This document shows positions 21,776 through 32,659 of a DNA stretch of 64,000 nucleotides, piece by piece (the stretch's first letter is position 1; the number at the start of each line of letters is the position of its first letter). Below the pieces are notes generated by a model. It saw only the letters and a program-made list of their open reading frames with translations, did no database searches and was not told where the DNA came from. The DNA comes from Prorocentrum cordatum (lineage: Eukaryota > Sar > Dinophyceae > Prorocentrales > Prorocentraceae): assembly GCA_963575745.1 (NCBI GenBank), contig CAUYUJ010018726.1, positions 1,321,112-1,385,111 of the forward strand, written 5' to 3'. Position numbers and translations under genes: made by a program.

Positions 21776-21893
21776 TCGCGCCGCATCGCCGATGCATCGG
21801 CGATGCGGCTCTATGTGGCACCTGGTTCCCCCCACGCCGATGGTATCCATGCATTGACGATGTCGCCGATGCATCGGCGATGCGGCGCGATCG
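21776..21893. mobile_element. Palindrome-bearing element, copy 2 (best preserved)
   Basis: It begins GATCGCGCCGCATCGCCGAT and ends with the reverse complement, ATCGGCGATGCGGCGCGATC. Each end contains the CGCCGATGCATCGGCG palindrome (first full 30-base palindrome at 21780-21809), so each arm is itself self-complementary. About 50 bases separate the arms. Non-coding. Confidence 0.7.
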
Positions 21894-22194
21894 TCCTGCC
21901 CCTCTGGGCCTTTTGAGGGCTCTGGAGGCCGTTGGGGGCTTCCCTGGACGTCCTCGGAACGCCATGAGCCAGGTGCACCTCTGGCAGCACCAGGCCCAGT
22001 CACTCCTTGGCCTCGTCCTCGTCGTCCTCCTCAGGGTGAGGAGGATACGTCTTCCTGCAGTTCTTTACCCGAGCAGTGCTTGCACCAGGGGCTTCCATTT
22101 CAGCTGTGAAGTGCTTGGGCGGCGGTTTTCAGTTTCCGACCGCTTGGTCTGGTCTCCCGTGGCCGCCCCGTGCGGCGGCGAGCGAGGGGGGGAA

Positions 22195-22350
22195 CTGACA
22201 AGGAGAAGGCCTTCTCAGAAGGCGGCGGGCCTTCTGAGAAGTTGTTGTTTGTCTCCGGGGAGCGCTCAGAAAACTTCCCAGAAGGCCTGGGGACGTATCC
22301 TCAGAAGGCCTTCTCAGAAGGCCGGACCTTCTGAGAAGGCCTTCTCCTTC
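22195..22350. repeat. Cluster of AAGGCCTTCTCAGAAGG palindromes
   Basis: GGCCTTCTCAGAAGGC and GGCCTTCTGAGAAGGCC variants occur five or six times, able to form nested hairpins. The downstream CTTCTCACTTCCCCCCCTCG is shared with 44930-44975, next to related CTTCTCAGAGGAC words at 44815-44870. Confidence 0.65.
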
Positions 22351-22439
22351 TCACTTCCCCCCCTCGCCCGCCGCCGTGCGCTGGCCTTTGCCTCGTGGCT
22401 GTCAGCTGGCGGGCGCCCTGAGGCCGCCTCGGGCACTAT

Positions 22440-22830
22440 AGCTGGTGGTGCGCCAAAAGTTTCTGTTTATACGGCGTTGGTTGTTCGTCTTCTTCTTCTT
22501 CTATCAGAGGACGGAACGATACGGCTACTGCTATCCTTCCCTCGTTTTCGAGATTCTGGTCAGGAAGCACCCCGGGAGAGGTCCGGGAGTAGCGGTATCA
22601 GTACATTGGTTTCCGCAGCATGTTGCAACACATAGTTCGTACCACATGCGCAGATTCTGTTTCAAAACAATTGTGATTCCGCTGGACTTCATTGTGCCTG
22701 CCCCTCTGGCGTGATTGGCGAGGGATTGTGGTTTCGAGACCGCGAGTCTGGTGTAATTTACGAGGCATTGCGGCCTCGGGCGCGCGAGTCTTGCGTAATG
22801 TATGAGTGGTGCCTCTCGCTTCGCGGGGTG
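22440..22830. repeat. Dispersed repeat fragment and short direct repeats
   Basis: 22520-22605 (GCTACTGCTATCCTTCCCTC to GGTCCGGGAGTAGCGG) matches 44625-44746 in order and orientation. At the 44-kb copy, ACCGCTAC at the start is the inverse of GTAGCGGT at the end. 22700-22830 holds two copies of a word of about 55 bases containing CGCGAGTCT and GTAAT(T/G)TA. Confidence 0.45.
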
Positions 22831-22849
22831 CACGTCCGGATTGCCCAGA

Positions 22850-23130
22850 GCACGAGCGTTCGGGGCTTCCTTGGAGGTTTTTGGAAGTTTCTTGGGGACC
22901 TCTTGGGGGCCTACTGGGGCCTCTTGGGGGCCTATTGGAGACAATGTGTTGATTCACTGGCGATGCGGGCGTTAGTTACCAGGGGGAGGGGAGGAGGAGG
23001 CTGGTCACCTCACGAGCCGCATCCGCGGGGCGTGGACGAAGGGGCTTGATTAACGTTTGGGCAGGGATTGGCTCGTCCGGGGCCATCTGGAGCCGTCTTG
23101 GGGCCCTTGCGTAATGTATAAGTGATTCTA
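22850..23130. repeat. CTTGGGGCC-type block
   Basis: CTTGGAGG, CTTGGGGACC and CCTCTTGGGGGCC repeat between 22860 and 22940, with a trace at 23085-23105. Same family as the blocks at 6.7, 9.8, 30.2, 31.2, 46.2, 49.2 and 51.4 kb. Confidence 0.6.
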
Positions 23131-23393
23131 GAGGCTTACGCCATTCCGCCGACCCCCAAGAGGAGGGGGGAGCCCAGGAAGTTTCTACCCGCGCGTGCGG
23201 ATTCTGCGGTGCAGTACTGGTTTCTCGCGCGGCCTCGCAAGATCATGTTCAGGTCTTCCCGAGCATGACGCGCGCGCGGGACGGAGGGCGGGAGGAAGGG
23301 TGCGGCTTGCAGGGATCGACGGTATGTGGGCCTGCTGGTCTCTCTGCCCAAGAGTAGGAGAACGCGCGGACCTGCGCGGAAACGGTAAGATGA

Positions 23394-23560
23394 AGAGGGT
23401 GAGGAGGAGGAGGAGGAGGAGGAGGAGGAGAAGGAGGAGGAGAAGGAGGAGGAGGAGGAGGAGGAGGGATGAGGAGGAGGAGGGGGAGGAGGAGGAGGTC
23501 GAGGAGGAGGAGGGGGAGGAGGAGGAGGAGGAGGAGGAGGAGGAGGAGGAGGCGACGAAG
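23394..23560. repeat. GGA trinucleotide microsatellite
   Basis: Nearly uninterrupted GGA/GAG units with occasional GAA and GTC. Codes only for Arg-, Glu- or Gly-type runs. Confidence 0.9.
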
Positions 23561-23806
23561 CGTGAAGAGGGGCCGACGAGGAGTATGCGCAGGAGACGGC
23601 CTAAGTGGAGGCGGAGAAGAAAGGGCGGGGAGTAAAGGAGAAGTTGGGACACGACGACAAGGAGGAACACGCACAGAGTGAACATTGAGGAGGGGGACGA
23701 CACGGCGCGTCGGGCCGGACATGCTCTGAGCCGCGGCGCGGAGTCGGACAGCTCAGAATGCTAGAAGCGAACGTGATGGAATGTTGCAGGCGTTGGTATA
23801 TCCACC

Positions 23807-23968
23807 ACCCACCAAATCACCCCAGCCCAACCCGAAGGCCTCAATTTGCCCTCCATTTCCAGTTTGGGGGGGTCCGGCAACATCGAAAGAAACACATAAT
23901 TATGGAGCCCATACCCTCCCCAGCCCGAAATTCGGGTCTTCGGGTTGGGTTGGGGTGGTCTGGTAGGT
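23807..23968. mobile_element. MITE-like element, family H copy 1
   Basis: Left arm 23807-23836 (ACCCACCAAATCACCCC..) and right arm 23939-23968 (..GGGGTGGTCTGGTAGGT) pair at about 25 of 30 positions. The interior of about 100 bases is non-coding. A second copy is at 45680-45858. Confidence 0.6.
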
Positions 23969-24019
23969 ACTATCGAACCGCGTGTATCGTAGGGGATGGC
24001 CCTCTGCTCTTGGCCTGCG

Positions 24020-24236
24020 CGCCGTCAGAGGAAGGGAGTTGGAAGTCACTGTGCGAGGCACGATTTGTGCGATGGGCGTGCCGACACGTGAGGAGGCCGG
24101 CATGCGAGCTCCACCACCAGGGCCACACTCCATAGCAAAAGCCCCCTCTGAGGCACGATCCGTGCTAGGGATGTGCGCCGAAATAGTCACGGGCCCACAT
24201 GGGGGGGGCACCGTAAGGGGTATGCCAGCCCGCATG
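24020..24236 (+). repeat. Three decayed 89-bp-family cores
   Basis: CGATTTGTGCGATGGGCGTGCCGA, CGATCCGTGCTAGGGATGTGCGCCGA-like and ACCGTAAGGGGTATGCCAGC occur in series. They resemble the ACGAAACGTGTGAGGGGTGTGCC core of the arrays and directly precede the Cys-rich reading region. Confidence 0.45.
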
Positions 24237-24244
24237 TAAATTCT

Positions 24245-27200
24245 AGACGCTTCGCGTTTCCCCAGATCGCAGCTCCGCTGGACCCGGAATTTTCATGGAC
24301 CTGCCTTGGCAATGCCATCCGCAGCAGCCTGCAGAAACTCGTCGAGGACCCCGCCATGGGGGTGGTCATGTACACCGTCTCTGGCCTGCAACCCCACCAG
24401 TTCTCCATGGCCGATACACCAAGACAGCCGGGCCTATTCGACCGTAAGGCGTGGAGTCAGCTAGGGTTCTGCTGCGACGTAGAACTGGGCATAGACGCCA
24501 GCAACCTTGTCTACAACATGACGTGGGCAGCCCTGGTGTGGTTCCTTGGGCTGGGCACCCCTTGGAACGACAAGAGTTTAGCCGTCCCCAACGAGTCGCT
24601 CCCACCCCTGCCCAGGGTGAGGGGTGTCAGCCACCGCCAAATGGGCACCAGCCGATGCGCCCCCCTCGAGATCTTGCACCAGTTCCCAGGGGCATGGAAC
24701 GCCGAGACGGGGAGGTCAAGGAGGCACCGCGCACACCCAGGAATGCAGCACCTAAACTTCCTTCTCCAAGCAGGCCACGCCAACTCAGTGCTAAGACGTT
24801 CCCTTCTCAGCAGCGACGGCAGCCCCCTGGACACCCCCACACTCAGAGTCCTCCTTGTCGTCATGATGATCCAGCTGCGCGAGCCTCGTGCAACACTCTG
24901 GCCTTTCCCACATCCGGAGGCAATTGGGGGCATCATAGAGGCAGCCATGGATATCTGCTCCCCATGGCAGAACGTCCACCTCGAGTGCAGAACCACCTTC
25001 GCAGGCGCATGGGGCTTCTCCCTGAGTGCACTGACCACCCTACACGGGAAATTCGAGGATGCCATCAAACACATCACCATGCTCGCCACGTACGCACACC
25101 ACCATAGGGTCGCAGTCGAACACGGGTGCCCAAAGACCTGGGCCGGCATGCTGAGGAGCAAGTTCCCCCTGGAGGCCCCTATGAGGGTGCTGGAGGCGCT
25201 AGTACAACCGGCCGTGATCAGTTCCCTGGGCAAGAGCAAGTGCTCCATCTGCACCCTCCACAAAGAGTTCAGCGGGTCAGAGGAAGGACTCGGATGCCCA
25301 GGCGCCATGACAGACCTGGAGTACATCGGAGGAGGCATTGCCATGTTCAACAGGCGGCTCGACGAAGACTCCCTGGCTTCCCCGGCCCCCGGAACTCAAC
25401 TTATCCCGCCAAGGGTGACAAACGACAGGTTCGGCGTCGATCTTGAAAATGGCCGTTTCGACTGCGACGGGGACGACTGCCACAAACGAGGACTCAAGTC
25501 CACGACCGGCACCTGGGAATACGATGACACAAGAGACCTCCTAGCTCAGAACCGCTCTCAGGCTTACTTGCGAGGCAAGAGCTGCAGGTGGCTCTGCGAG
25601 CAATGCTGGATCAAATCCGTGGAAAGGAGAGGCATCGAGACACCCCTCGCCCCGTGCGATTGCGGCGACAAAAGGTCACGGTCACTACCATTGCGTCTGC
25701 AGTGCTACAGGGGCATAATGGAGGAGCCATGTCTCGAAAAGAAGTCCCGCACACTCCCTTCCTTGGCTCGGCTCCCGATCGGATATGGGCGTCCAGATAC
25801 GGCCCCGACCCCTACCAGCCTGTGCGACCTCGTTATGAAATCCCCCCCCAGCTCACAGCCCCCGTGCAACTGGCACGACCCTACCTGCTCACAAGCTGAC
25901 AGATGGGAGGTTTCGGGCTCGAGTCACACCTCACCGGCGCCTACTCTGCCCAGTTCGACACCTGCCCAGCGGGATCACCCTTGTTGGAGTGGGCAGTGAC
26001 CCGCCCAGCGCTAGGCTGCTTCTTGTGGAACCCAGGGCCCGAAACACCTGCCGACGACGAGACCAGTCTGCCGCCTTGGGGCCTCATGCCCGCCCTCTGG
26101 ACCCAGCGGCGAGCGGCGGTGGAGCGCTGGTTGGGCTTGCAGGCGGTGCCTCATCCACATCTGGAACGTGGCCCCAGGTACGCTCGACAACATTCTCGAC
26201 CAGCAGTCCTCCCGCGCATGCCCCACGGCAACAGCCAAGCGGGAAGCGGCAGCGGAGGTGATAGTGGAGCGCCACGACGTCGCCGTCTACCTCACCCCGG
26301 ACTGCGCCAACGCCGCAGCCCCAGATGTCTACAAAAAGCCAGCCACCCCAGCCGGAGAGCCGCCCCTCCCTGCCAGCACCGGCCAGCCTGACCCCGACGG
26401 TGAGAGCAGCGGGCAAGACGCTGCCGCTCGGGACATCAAATCCCTGTTCCCTAACATATCCCCGCCGACGGGGCCCGTCGTACCGGCCCACTCTACTTCT
26501 GGGCTCACAGGACAGGATGCGCATGGCGCCCTACGCTCATTGGTCAAGTTTCTGTTAGAGTGGAACCCCGCCATTTTACGGGAAATGGATGGAGTACGTG
26601 GAGGAATACGACGACGGGATATTGGGCGACAAGACCAACGAGGAATCATGGCCCCCCCCCCCCAATGTTTACGCCACTTCCTGGTCAACATCTATGGGGA
26701 TACGATGCCCGACAATAGCCGCCCCCCTGGTATCCCACGGGGCAGCCAGCGGGCTGCTGCGGCACGGGTGGTGCCCCACCTAACGAGGGCAAACGTGATG
26801 CATGCGAGCAAGTGGCAGGCATGCGCAGACAACCTTGCCGAGCAGCGAGGCGATTGTCCTCTTCGCCGCAGGCTCAGCACCCTACTGCAATACCTCATGA
26901 AAATGGACCCACGACCCTCGCCGACGGCACCATCAAAGAACTGGCCAACTTAGACCCAGTTCAGACTGCAACGAATTACGCAACCACGGCCAACTCTCCA
27001 GCGGCATATTGGCTGAACAGGCCCGGAGAGGCAGCAGACGCCCCCCCATCGGACAGCCAGGCTCGTGAGCAAGAGGCAACTCCAGGCCGCCCCCCCAGGG
27101 CAGATGAACAGACCCCCGGCGACGATGGGGCCAACGACCCGCCCGCGGAAGTGCAGGGTTCGCGCGAGCAGGCAGGTGAGATCGAGGGCGAGCAGGACGC

Positions 27201-28490
27201 GCCCGACTGGGGGGACGAGCAAGGGGGCGCATTGGCCACAACCAAGGAAACGAGCCCGATCGCGAGCCCAGAACCAGCCGCGGACGAAGACGAAGACACC
27301 GACCTCTTCGATCCCCTAGGTGCTTTCAAGGACGCGCCCCCAAGTGGCAAGGCCTGGGCCCCCTATTCGCAGACCGTTGACCGGGTAGCCGCCCTGGCGC
27401 TTCGGAGCGCCAAAGAGAGCCCCGAAAGGGGAAGCGGATCATCCTGGGACTGCGCGGGAGCCAGGGGCGACCGCGCCCCCAGCCGCGCTGCGCGGGGCCG
27501 GGGGCGCGACCGCCCCGCCTCGGAAGACGCTGAAGACGGGAGGGGGCGCGCCACCAAATCACCAAGGGGCAACCCCATGCGCGCGGAGACCCGCGGGGCT
27601 CCCTGGAGGGGCGGCAGGGGTGCTCAGCCATATTACGAGAACCTTAACGACCCCATGGGTTGCGGCCCCATGCACAAATGCACTGTTGCAGCTGCGGACG
27701 TGGAACGGAGCGAACCCATCCAGGACAAGATTGCGCGCCTGCAAAAGACGTTGGGAGGCGCTTTCAATGGCATCTGGCATGCGCGGGTCAAACGGGCTGC
27801 CCTGAGTCAGGACCCCAAGGGAGGCTACAAGAGCGACCCCAAGCTGGACGCACCCCAGACGTGCGCGGATTTCCTCGAGGCATGGAACAACGCCGGCCAT
27901 GGCGCATATCGGATGGACCGAGATCTCAGGCTCGGCGTAAACTGGGCTGCAGTTAGGGACAAGCACATGAACTCCGTGCAGCATGACGCCCACGCACACG
28001 CCCCGCGCGACTACGGCAGCCGCGACAAGCCTACCCCATGGGCAGCCGAGAGCCGAGCTGTCGCGCCTGCGGCTGCACAGGGCCCCGGGCTGGAGCCATC
28101 GGTACTGCCACCCCCAGCCAGTGGCAGGGCTGGCAAGAATGGACCTCGTGGGATCGTCGAGAAACCCCATGGACGGACTCAGACTGGGAAGGCAGGGGCA
28201 AACGGTACTGCCCTAGAGGGGACGACCGCTACTCGGACAAGCGCGCCCGCTGGTGGGCTAAGAGTGACGCCAACACCCAAGGCTGACGTGTTCCCGACAC
28301 GGCCTGCCTCAACGTCCTTGATAACGACCTGCCCAAGGAAATCCGCCCCCCCCTCCTCCAGACACCAGTTGCCCCGAAGGGGCTCGTTTCACTTCGCTGC
28401 GCCCGGCTCGGGCCGCAATGCCTGTGGCCATCCTCCGCTGGGGCGAAGGCTGACCCCGCGTCTCACCCACGGCGCGCGGCCTAGCTAGAC
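24245..28490 (+). pseudogene. Unrecognised Cys-rich protein region, frameshifted
   Basis: An open frame with protein-like composition runs from about 24245 to 25690. It then continues in another frame (25690-26145, broken by a stop at 25897-25899), returns (26165-26590), shifts (26589-26690), returns (26690-26900) and ends in a third register (26890-28060). A Trp-rich tail (28090-28286) follows in yet another frame. Cys/His clusters in the first part (CSICTLHKEF, CDGDDCHKR, CRWLCEQCW, APCDCGDKR, about 25236-25670) suggest metal binding. The later part is acidic, then Arg/Gly/Pro-rich. There is no clear start codon. I cannot assign a family: it could be a retroelement ORF1 or gag-like protein, or a decayed host gene with introns. 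A short ATG frame (28499-28771) follows, of unknown status. Confidence 0.45.
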
Positions 28491-28754
28491 AGCCCACAAT
28501 GGATAAGTGGACCACCATCTTCCTTTTCGGGCCTGCCGCGGAGGGGCTTCCCACCAGCGCCCGACATCTCACCCTGTCTGGCACGGCGGGGCCAGCCTGG
28601 CTCGCGCAGGCAGGCCTCCCGGGCTCGCAGACTGTGCTGTCAGACGACGACAGCCGGCCCGCGCGCCAGGGGCCGGAGGTGGACCACAGCATCCCCCCCC
28701 GCCTGCCTGGCGGCGAGCTCGACCTAGCCAGGTCACAGTTTTGTCAACTACAGA

Positions 28755-29215
28755 CTTCTGCTGGCGGTTAGCTGCGACCCTGGAGGACCAACACCTACCA
28801 TCCCCTTACAGGCGCCAGTCTCCGCGTTGGCAGACCAGCATTCAGCATGGCACGAGGTCCACTCTGGACCCCACCATCCCACGGCATCACACCGTTCGAA
28901 AGACTCATCAATCGATACTAGTTGCATTTGAGCGGCGGTGAGCGGCGACCCTGGAGGACCCACGAGAATTGCCATGTCCCCTGACCCGCGGGTCCGGGAC
29001 CCGGTCGAGGGGCGGGGCGTTGCTTCCCTTCGCCTTTTCCCCTCTCGGGCCAGGCGGGCGCCCCCCGCCCTTGGCCCTGGGGCTCGCCAGGCGTACCGAC
29101 AGACGCCAGTGGTGTTGTCCCCCCATCCTCAGGGCCGGCCTTGTCCCTCGCTGTCCGTGGTAGGGCCCCCCCCCTTCAGCGGCGGTTAGCTGCGCCCCTG
29201 GAGGCCCACGTGGTG
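28755..29215. repeat. Three spaced copies of a 27-bp word
   Basis: GGCGGTTAGCTGCGACCCTG-GAGGACC occurs at about 28763, with close variants at about 28933 and 29180. The intervals are roughly 170 and 247 bases. The spacers are unrelated. The third copy sits beside a run of C. Confidence 0.65.
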
Positions 29216-30215
29216 CGCGTTGGTGGACGACCCTGAGTCTTGCGAGGAAGTGCGGAAGCTGCGGGCAGGGTCGGGCCATGGAGACCGTCGGCTCGCGTGC
29301 CGCCTTCAGCGCAGCTTCCCTCAAGTCGCCTCACCCAATGGCAACGTTACTCACTTGCTTGGACATGCGCCACACGTGCCCCGGGATGTACAGCCAGCTC
29401 TGTATACTTGAGGATACGCTTGTCCCTGGTCCAGCTTGGCGTACTTCAGGCGGCAGCACTACCACCAGTGCAGCACCCCCCTACATTCCTCTACCTCGCT
29501 GGCGATGCTCACCACGCCGGCTGGCCTATTCCCTCCACCCTGGGCTTGGCGCCGTGCCGCTACGCACTGCTTGGCTCGCAGTCGTTTGGCTTCCCCCCTG
29601 CGCTGTTGGGTGGACTGGCGGGCGTTGAAATCGCCGCGGAGTGGTTCAGCCCTTCGCAGCAGCTGCTGCACCCCAGGCTCACCTACAAGCTATCGGCAGG
29701 TTGCGTTGCACCGCGTTCCGCGACAGTTCAGCCCCCCTGGCTAGCACACGTCGTCTAGGCGTTTGGAGCCTGGCGCCCCACTGGCGACTCGCTCCTCGGG
29801 CCTCGCGCCTGCCCCCACTCAGAACGACGGACTCGGTTGCTCAGGTACACGTCTTGTCACTGTGTGGGCCGTGCCTCATGGCAGGCGTCGAATTCCTCGA
29901 CCTTTTGCCCAGTGCATCCCAGGATGCCCCCCGCCGTCAGTCCCCCCACTGCCTCGCAGCTGCTTTGTGAGTGGGCCGGCCGGCTAGTGCGCCTCTTGTA
30001 GCTAATTAAGCTTGCCCGTGGGCCCGGACACCCAGTCCGCCGCCTGCCTCTTCGCTCGCTGCCACGACCGAAGAATCCCCACCATCCCGCGTTGCTCTGT
30101 AAATTGTCTCTGCGTAGCCCGCTTTGACCTGACTCGCCGCTGGCGCGCTCGCCCGCCGCCGCTGACTAAAAAGTATCCCCGCCAGCCCATCCAGAAACGA
30201 CGCCCAGGCGAGTAG
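29216..30215. other. No gene seen
   Basis: About 1 kb of GC-rich DNA with overlapping frames up to 172 codons. None shows a recognisable domain. Confidence 0.4.
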
Positions 30216-30485
30216 AGGTCCGTCCTGGGGGTATTTTCGGCGTCTTGGGTGCCTCGGAGGGGCCTCTTTGGGCCGTTTGGGATCCTCTTGGGGGCCTCCT
30301 GGGGGCCTCTTGGGGGCCTCTTAGGGCAATTTTGAACACTCTTGGGGCCTCCTGGGCGCTTCTTGGGGCCATCTTGGAAGAGATCGATCACACGAGGGGG
30401 GGCAGTAATTAGCGTCCCCCCCTTTCAGGGGGCCAAAATGGGGCCACAACCAAGGTAAAATCAATGATTGTGGCTTCCTCGCCGA
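30216..30485. repeat. CTTGGGGCC-type composite block, copy of 9.83-10.2 kb
   Basis: CCTCTTGGGGGCC units are followed by ATCGATCACACGAGGGGGG and TAATTAGCGTCCCCCCC, the same order as at 9830-9990. This shared junction shows the block is a defined dispersed element rather than independent simple sequence. Confidence 0.65.
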
Positions 30486-30689
30486 GGCTGTTGTGGACGC
30501 CCTGACACCTCCCCGCCCCTCCCGTCCAGGTCCACGGGGAGGGGGTATGGGGGAGGGGTCAAGTTACCCCCTCCCCGCCCGCAAGCCGTCTCGCTCACTC
30601 CCACCCGCCCTCCCAACACATACGTAGCACCCGAGTCTGGCCCGAGCCTCAGCATATGCAGCACTCGTCTTTGGATGGGCAGCTACTGG

Positions 30690-30697
30690 GGGCCAAT

Positions 30698-30729
<32 letters not shown>

Positions 30730-30760
30730 CCCCGCTGCGTAACCGCCGCCGCAACCGCTG

Positions 30761-30791
<31 letters not shown>

Positions 30792-30905
30792 CGACGCCGC
30801 CGCCGCCGCCCCCGCCCCCGCCCCCGCCGCCGCCGCCGCCGCCGCCGCCACAGCCGCCGCAGCCGCCGCCGCCGCCGCAGCCGCCGCAGCCGCCGCCGCC
30901 GCCAA
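30690..30905. repeat. GCC/CCG trinucleotide microsatellite
   Basis: About 210 bases of GCC units with few interruptions. Reading frames give poly-Ala, poly-Gly or poly-Arg only. Confidence 0.95.
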
Positions 30906-31094
30906 GTGTATTCTGTATTGTTTTTTGACGGGGATGGTGGGGGGGGGCCGCATCGGGTTGGTTGCGCATGTTCCGAATTTGGAGGTAACGTGTGTTTTGT
31001 TTTGTTTTCTACAAAAGGATGGTGGTGGGGGGTGTCGGCATGGAGCCGGGTTGGCCCCCAGTCGCCTGGGGGAAGGGGTTTTTACTCTTAGGGA

Positions 31095-31610
31095 ACAGTG
31101 GTGAACCCCTCCCAGAAGGGGAAGAGGGAGGGGTGGAAGAGGAAACGCCCTAAACCACAGACGCCCAGAGGGCTGGTGGGATTACGCCCCCTTTTCAGGA
31201 GCACCCAACATCGCATCCTGACATATTGGAGCATTATTGGGGCGCTCTTGGGCGTTCTTGGGGCCGTTTTGGGGTTCGGCTGGTCCCTTCTTGGGGCACC
31301 CGCCTCCTGGACCCATCTTGGAGCGTTCTTGGAGCGTTCTTGGGCGCTCTTGGGACCGCTTTGGGGCTCTCTTGGTCACTTATTGGACCCCTGTTGGGCC
31401 ATCTTGGGGCGACGTTGAGGCCTCGGATGGGCATCGGTCGCGCAAAAACGATAACGCCAAACACATGGATTTTCCGTATGGTTTTGAAGCATTTGGGCCT
31501 GGTCGGGGCGCCATGTGAGAGCTCTTTTGGCCAGTTAGACCCGTCGTGGAGCGGTCTTCGAGCGTGCTGGAGCATCTTCGGTCCGCTGAGAGCCCACGGC
31601 CTTCAGATTT
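31095..31610. repeat. Shared G-rich fragment and CTTGGGGCG-type block
   Basis: 31100-31190 repeats CGCCCAGAGGGCTGGTGGGA and its left flank as at 10440-10520. 31225-31600 carries CTTGGGGCGCTCTTGGGCG-type units, including GGCCTCGGATGG.CATCGG, also found at 10128-10145. Confidence 0.65.
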
Positions 31611-31844
31611 CGCAAGGCGCACCTTGCTTGTCTTGTCCTCCAGGGGACAAGTCGGAAAGGGAGGGGGACAAGAGGGGGATCCTCCGGGTGGTGGTCCCGC
31701 CTGCGGTCCCAAACGTCGCATGGCCCGTGCATCTCGCCTCGCCTGCCAAGGCAGCGCGATCCCGAAGGCATGGCGCGCGCGCTCGAAACCTGGCAGCGCA
31801 CGAGCGCACCCGAATGTGTGCAGGCGCACACGCCACGTGCATGC

Positions 31845-32065
31845 GTGCCTGGTCAGAGTGAGAGGGGCATGCGGTTTTACAGCATCCCTGGGTGCGCTGG
31901 TCAAGTGGGATGCCGACGCCGTGTGCCGACGCCACGTGCATGCGTACCTGTCCCACGTGCCGAAGCACATGCCCCATGGGCCGACGCCGTGAGCATGCTG
32001 ACCTGGTCAGAGTGAGGGGGGCGAACGGTCTTACAGCACTGGGTGCGTGGGCGGAGTGGGATTAT
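31845..32065. repeat. Two-copy direct repeat of about 60 bases
   Basis: CTGGTCAGAGTGAGAGGGGC followed by GGTTTTACAGCA and CTGGGTGCG at 31850-31912 recurs at 32002-32062. GACGCCACGTGCATGCGT words lie between the copies. Confidence 0.65.
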
Positions 32066-32094
32066 GCTTCTTGAATGATGTTTGATGTGTGCTG

Positions 32095-32285
32095 GTTGTC
32101 ATTGTTGTGTTTGTTGTTTGTTGTTTGTTGTTTGTTGTTGCTACTGCTGTTGTTCTTGTTGTTGTTGGCGTTGTCGTTGGTGTTGTTGTTTTGTGGTTGT
32201 GGTTGTCGTTGTCGTTGTCGTTGTTGCTGTTGTTGTTGCTGTTGCTGTTGCCGTTGTTGTTGTTGCTGTTGATTGTTGTCGTTGT
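32095..32285. repeat. TTG/GTT trinucleotide microsatellite
   Basis: TTG units interrupted by CTG and TCG. Followed by a short CGACCCACCCGC repeat up to 32370. Confidence 0.9.
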
Positions 32286-32622
32286 CGTCGCCCGCAACCC
32301 ACCCCGCGACCCATCCGCGACCCACCGCCTGCGACCCACCCCGCGAACCACCCGCGACCCACCCGCATTGCTTTGACTAAACATCGGTGCTTGGTGGGGG
32401 TTCGTTGTGCAAGTTATTCTCGGCGCCCGCGGCGGTCCTCTTCAGAGCCTCGCTGACTGCCGACGACCCCGCCACCCCTGCACCCTGATCCGCAATTGCG
32501 GAGTTCACTGCGCACTAGATTTCTCGAAGACGATCAAAAGACAGGAGGCATGTTGCCAAAACGTTACCAGATGTTGTAAACATGTTAACCATGTGTGGAA
32601 TATCATGTTTGACACATATTTC

Positions 32623-32654
32623 GAACACGTCTACATTATGTAGAAGACGTGTTC
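32623..32654. other. Near-perfect 32-bp palindrome
   Basis: GAACACGTCT at 32623-32632 pairs perfectly with AGACGTGTTC at 32645-32654, and the inner bases ACAT/ATGT also pair. It lies in a lower-GC stretch with other small palindromes (ATGTTAACCATG). It could form a cruciform or RNA hairpin. Confidence 0.75.
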
Positions 32655-32659
32655 AATAC

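Noticed and set aside
30564-30969. Gly- or Ala-rich protein
   Set aside because: Direct translation of the GCC microsatellite.
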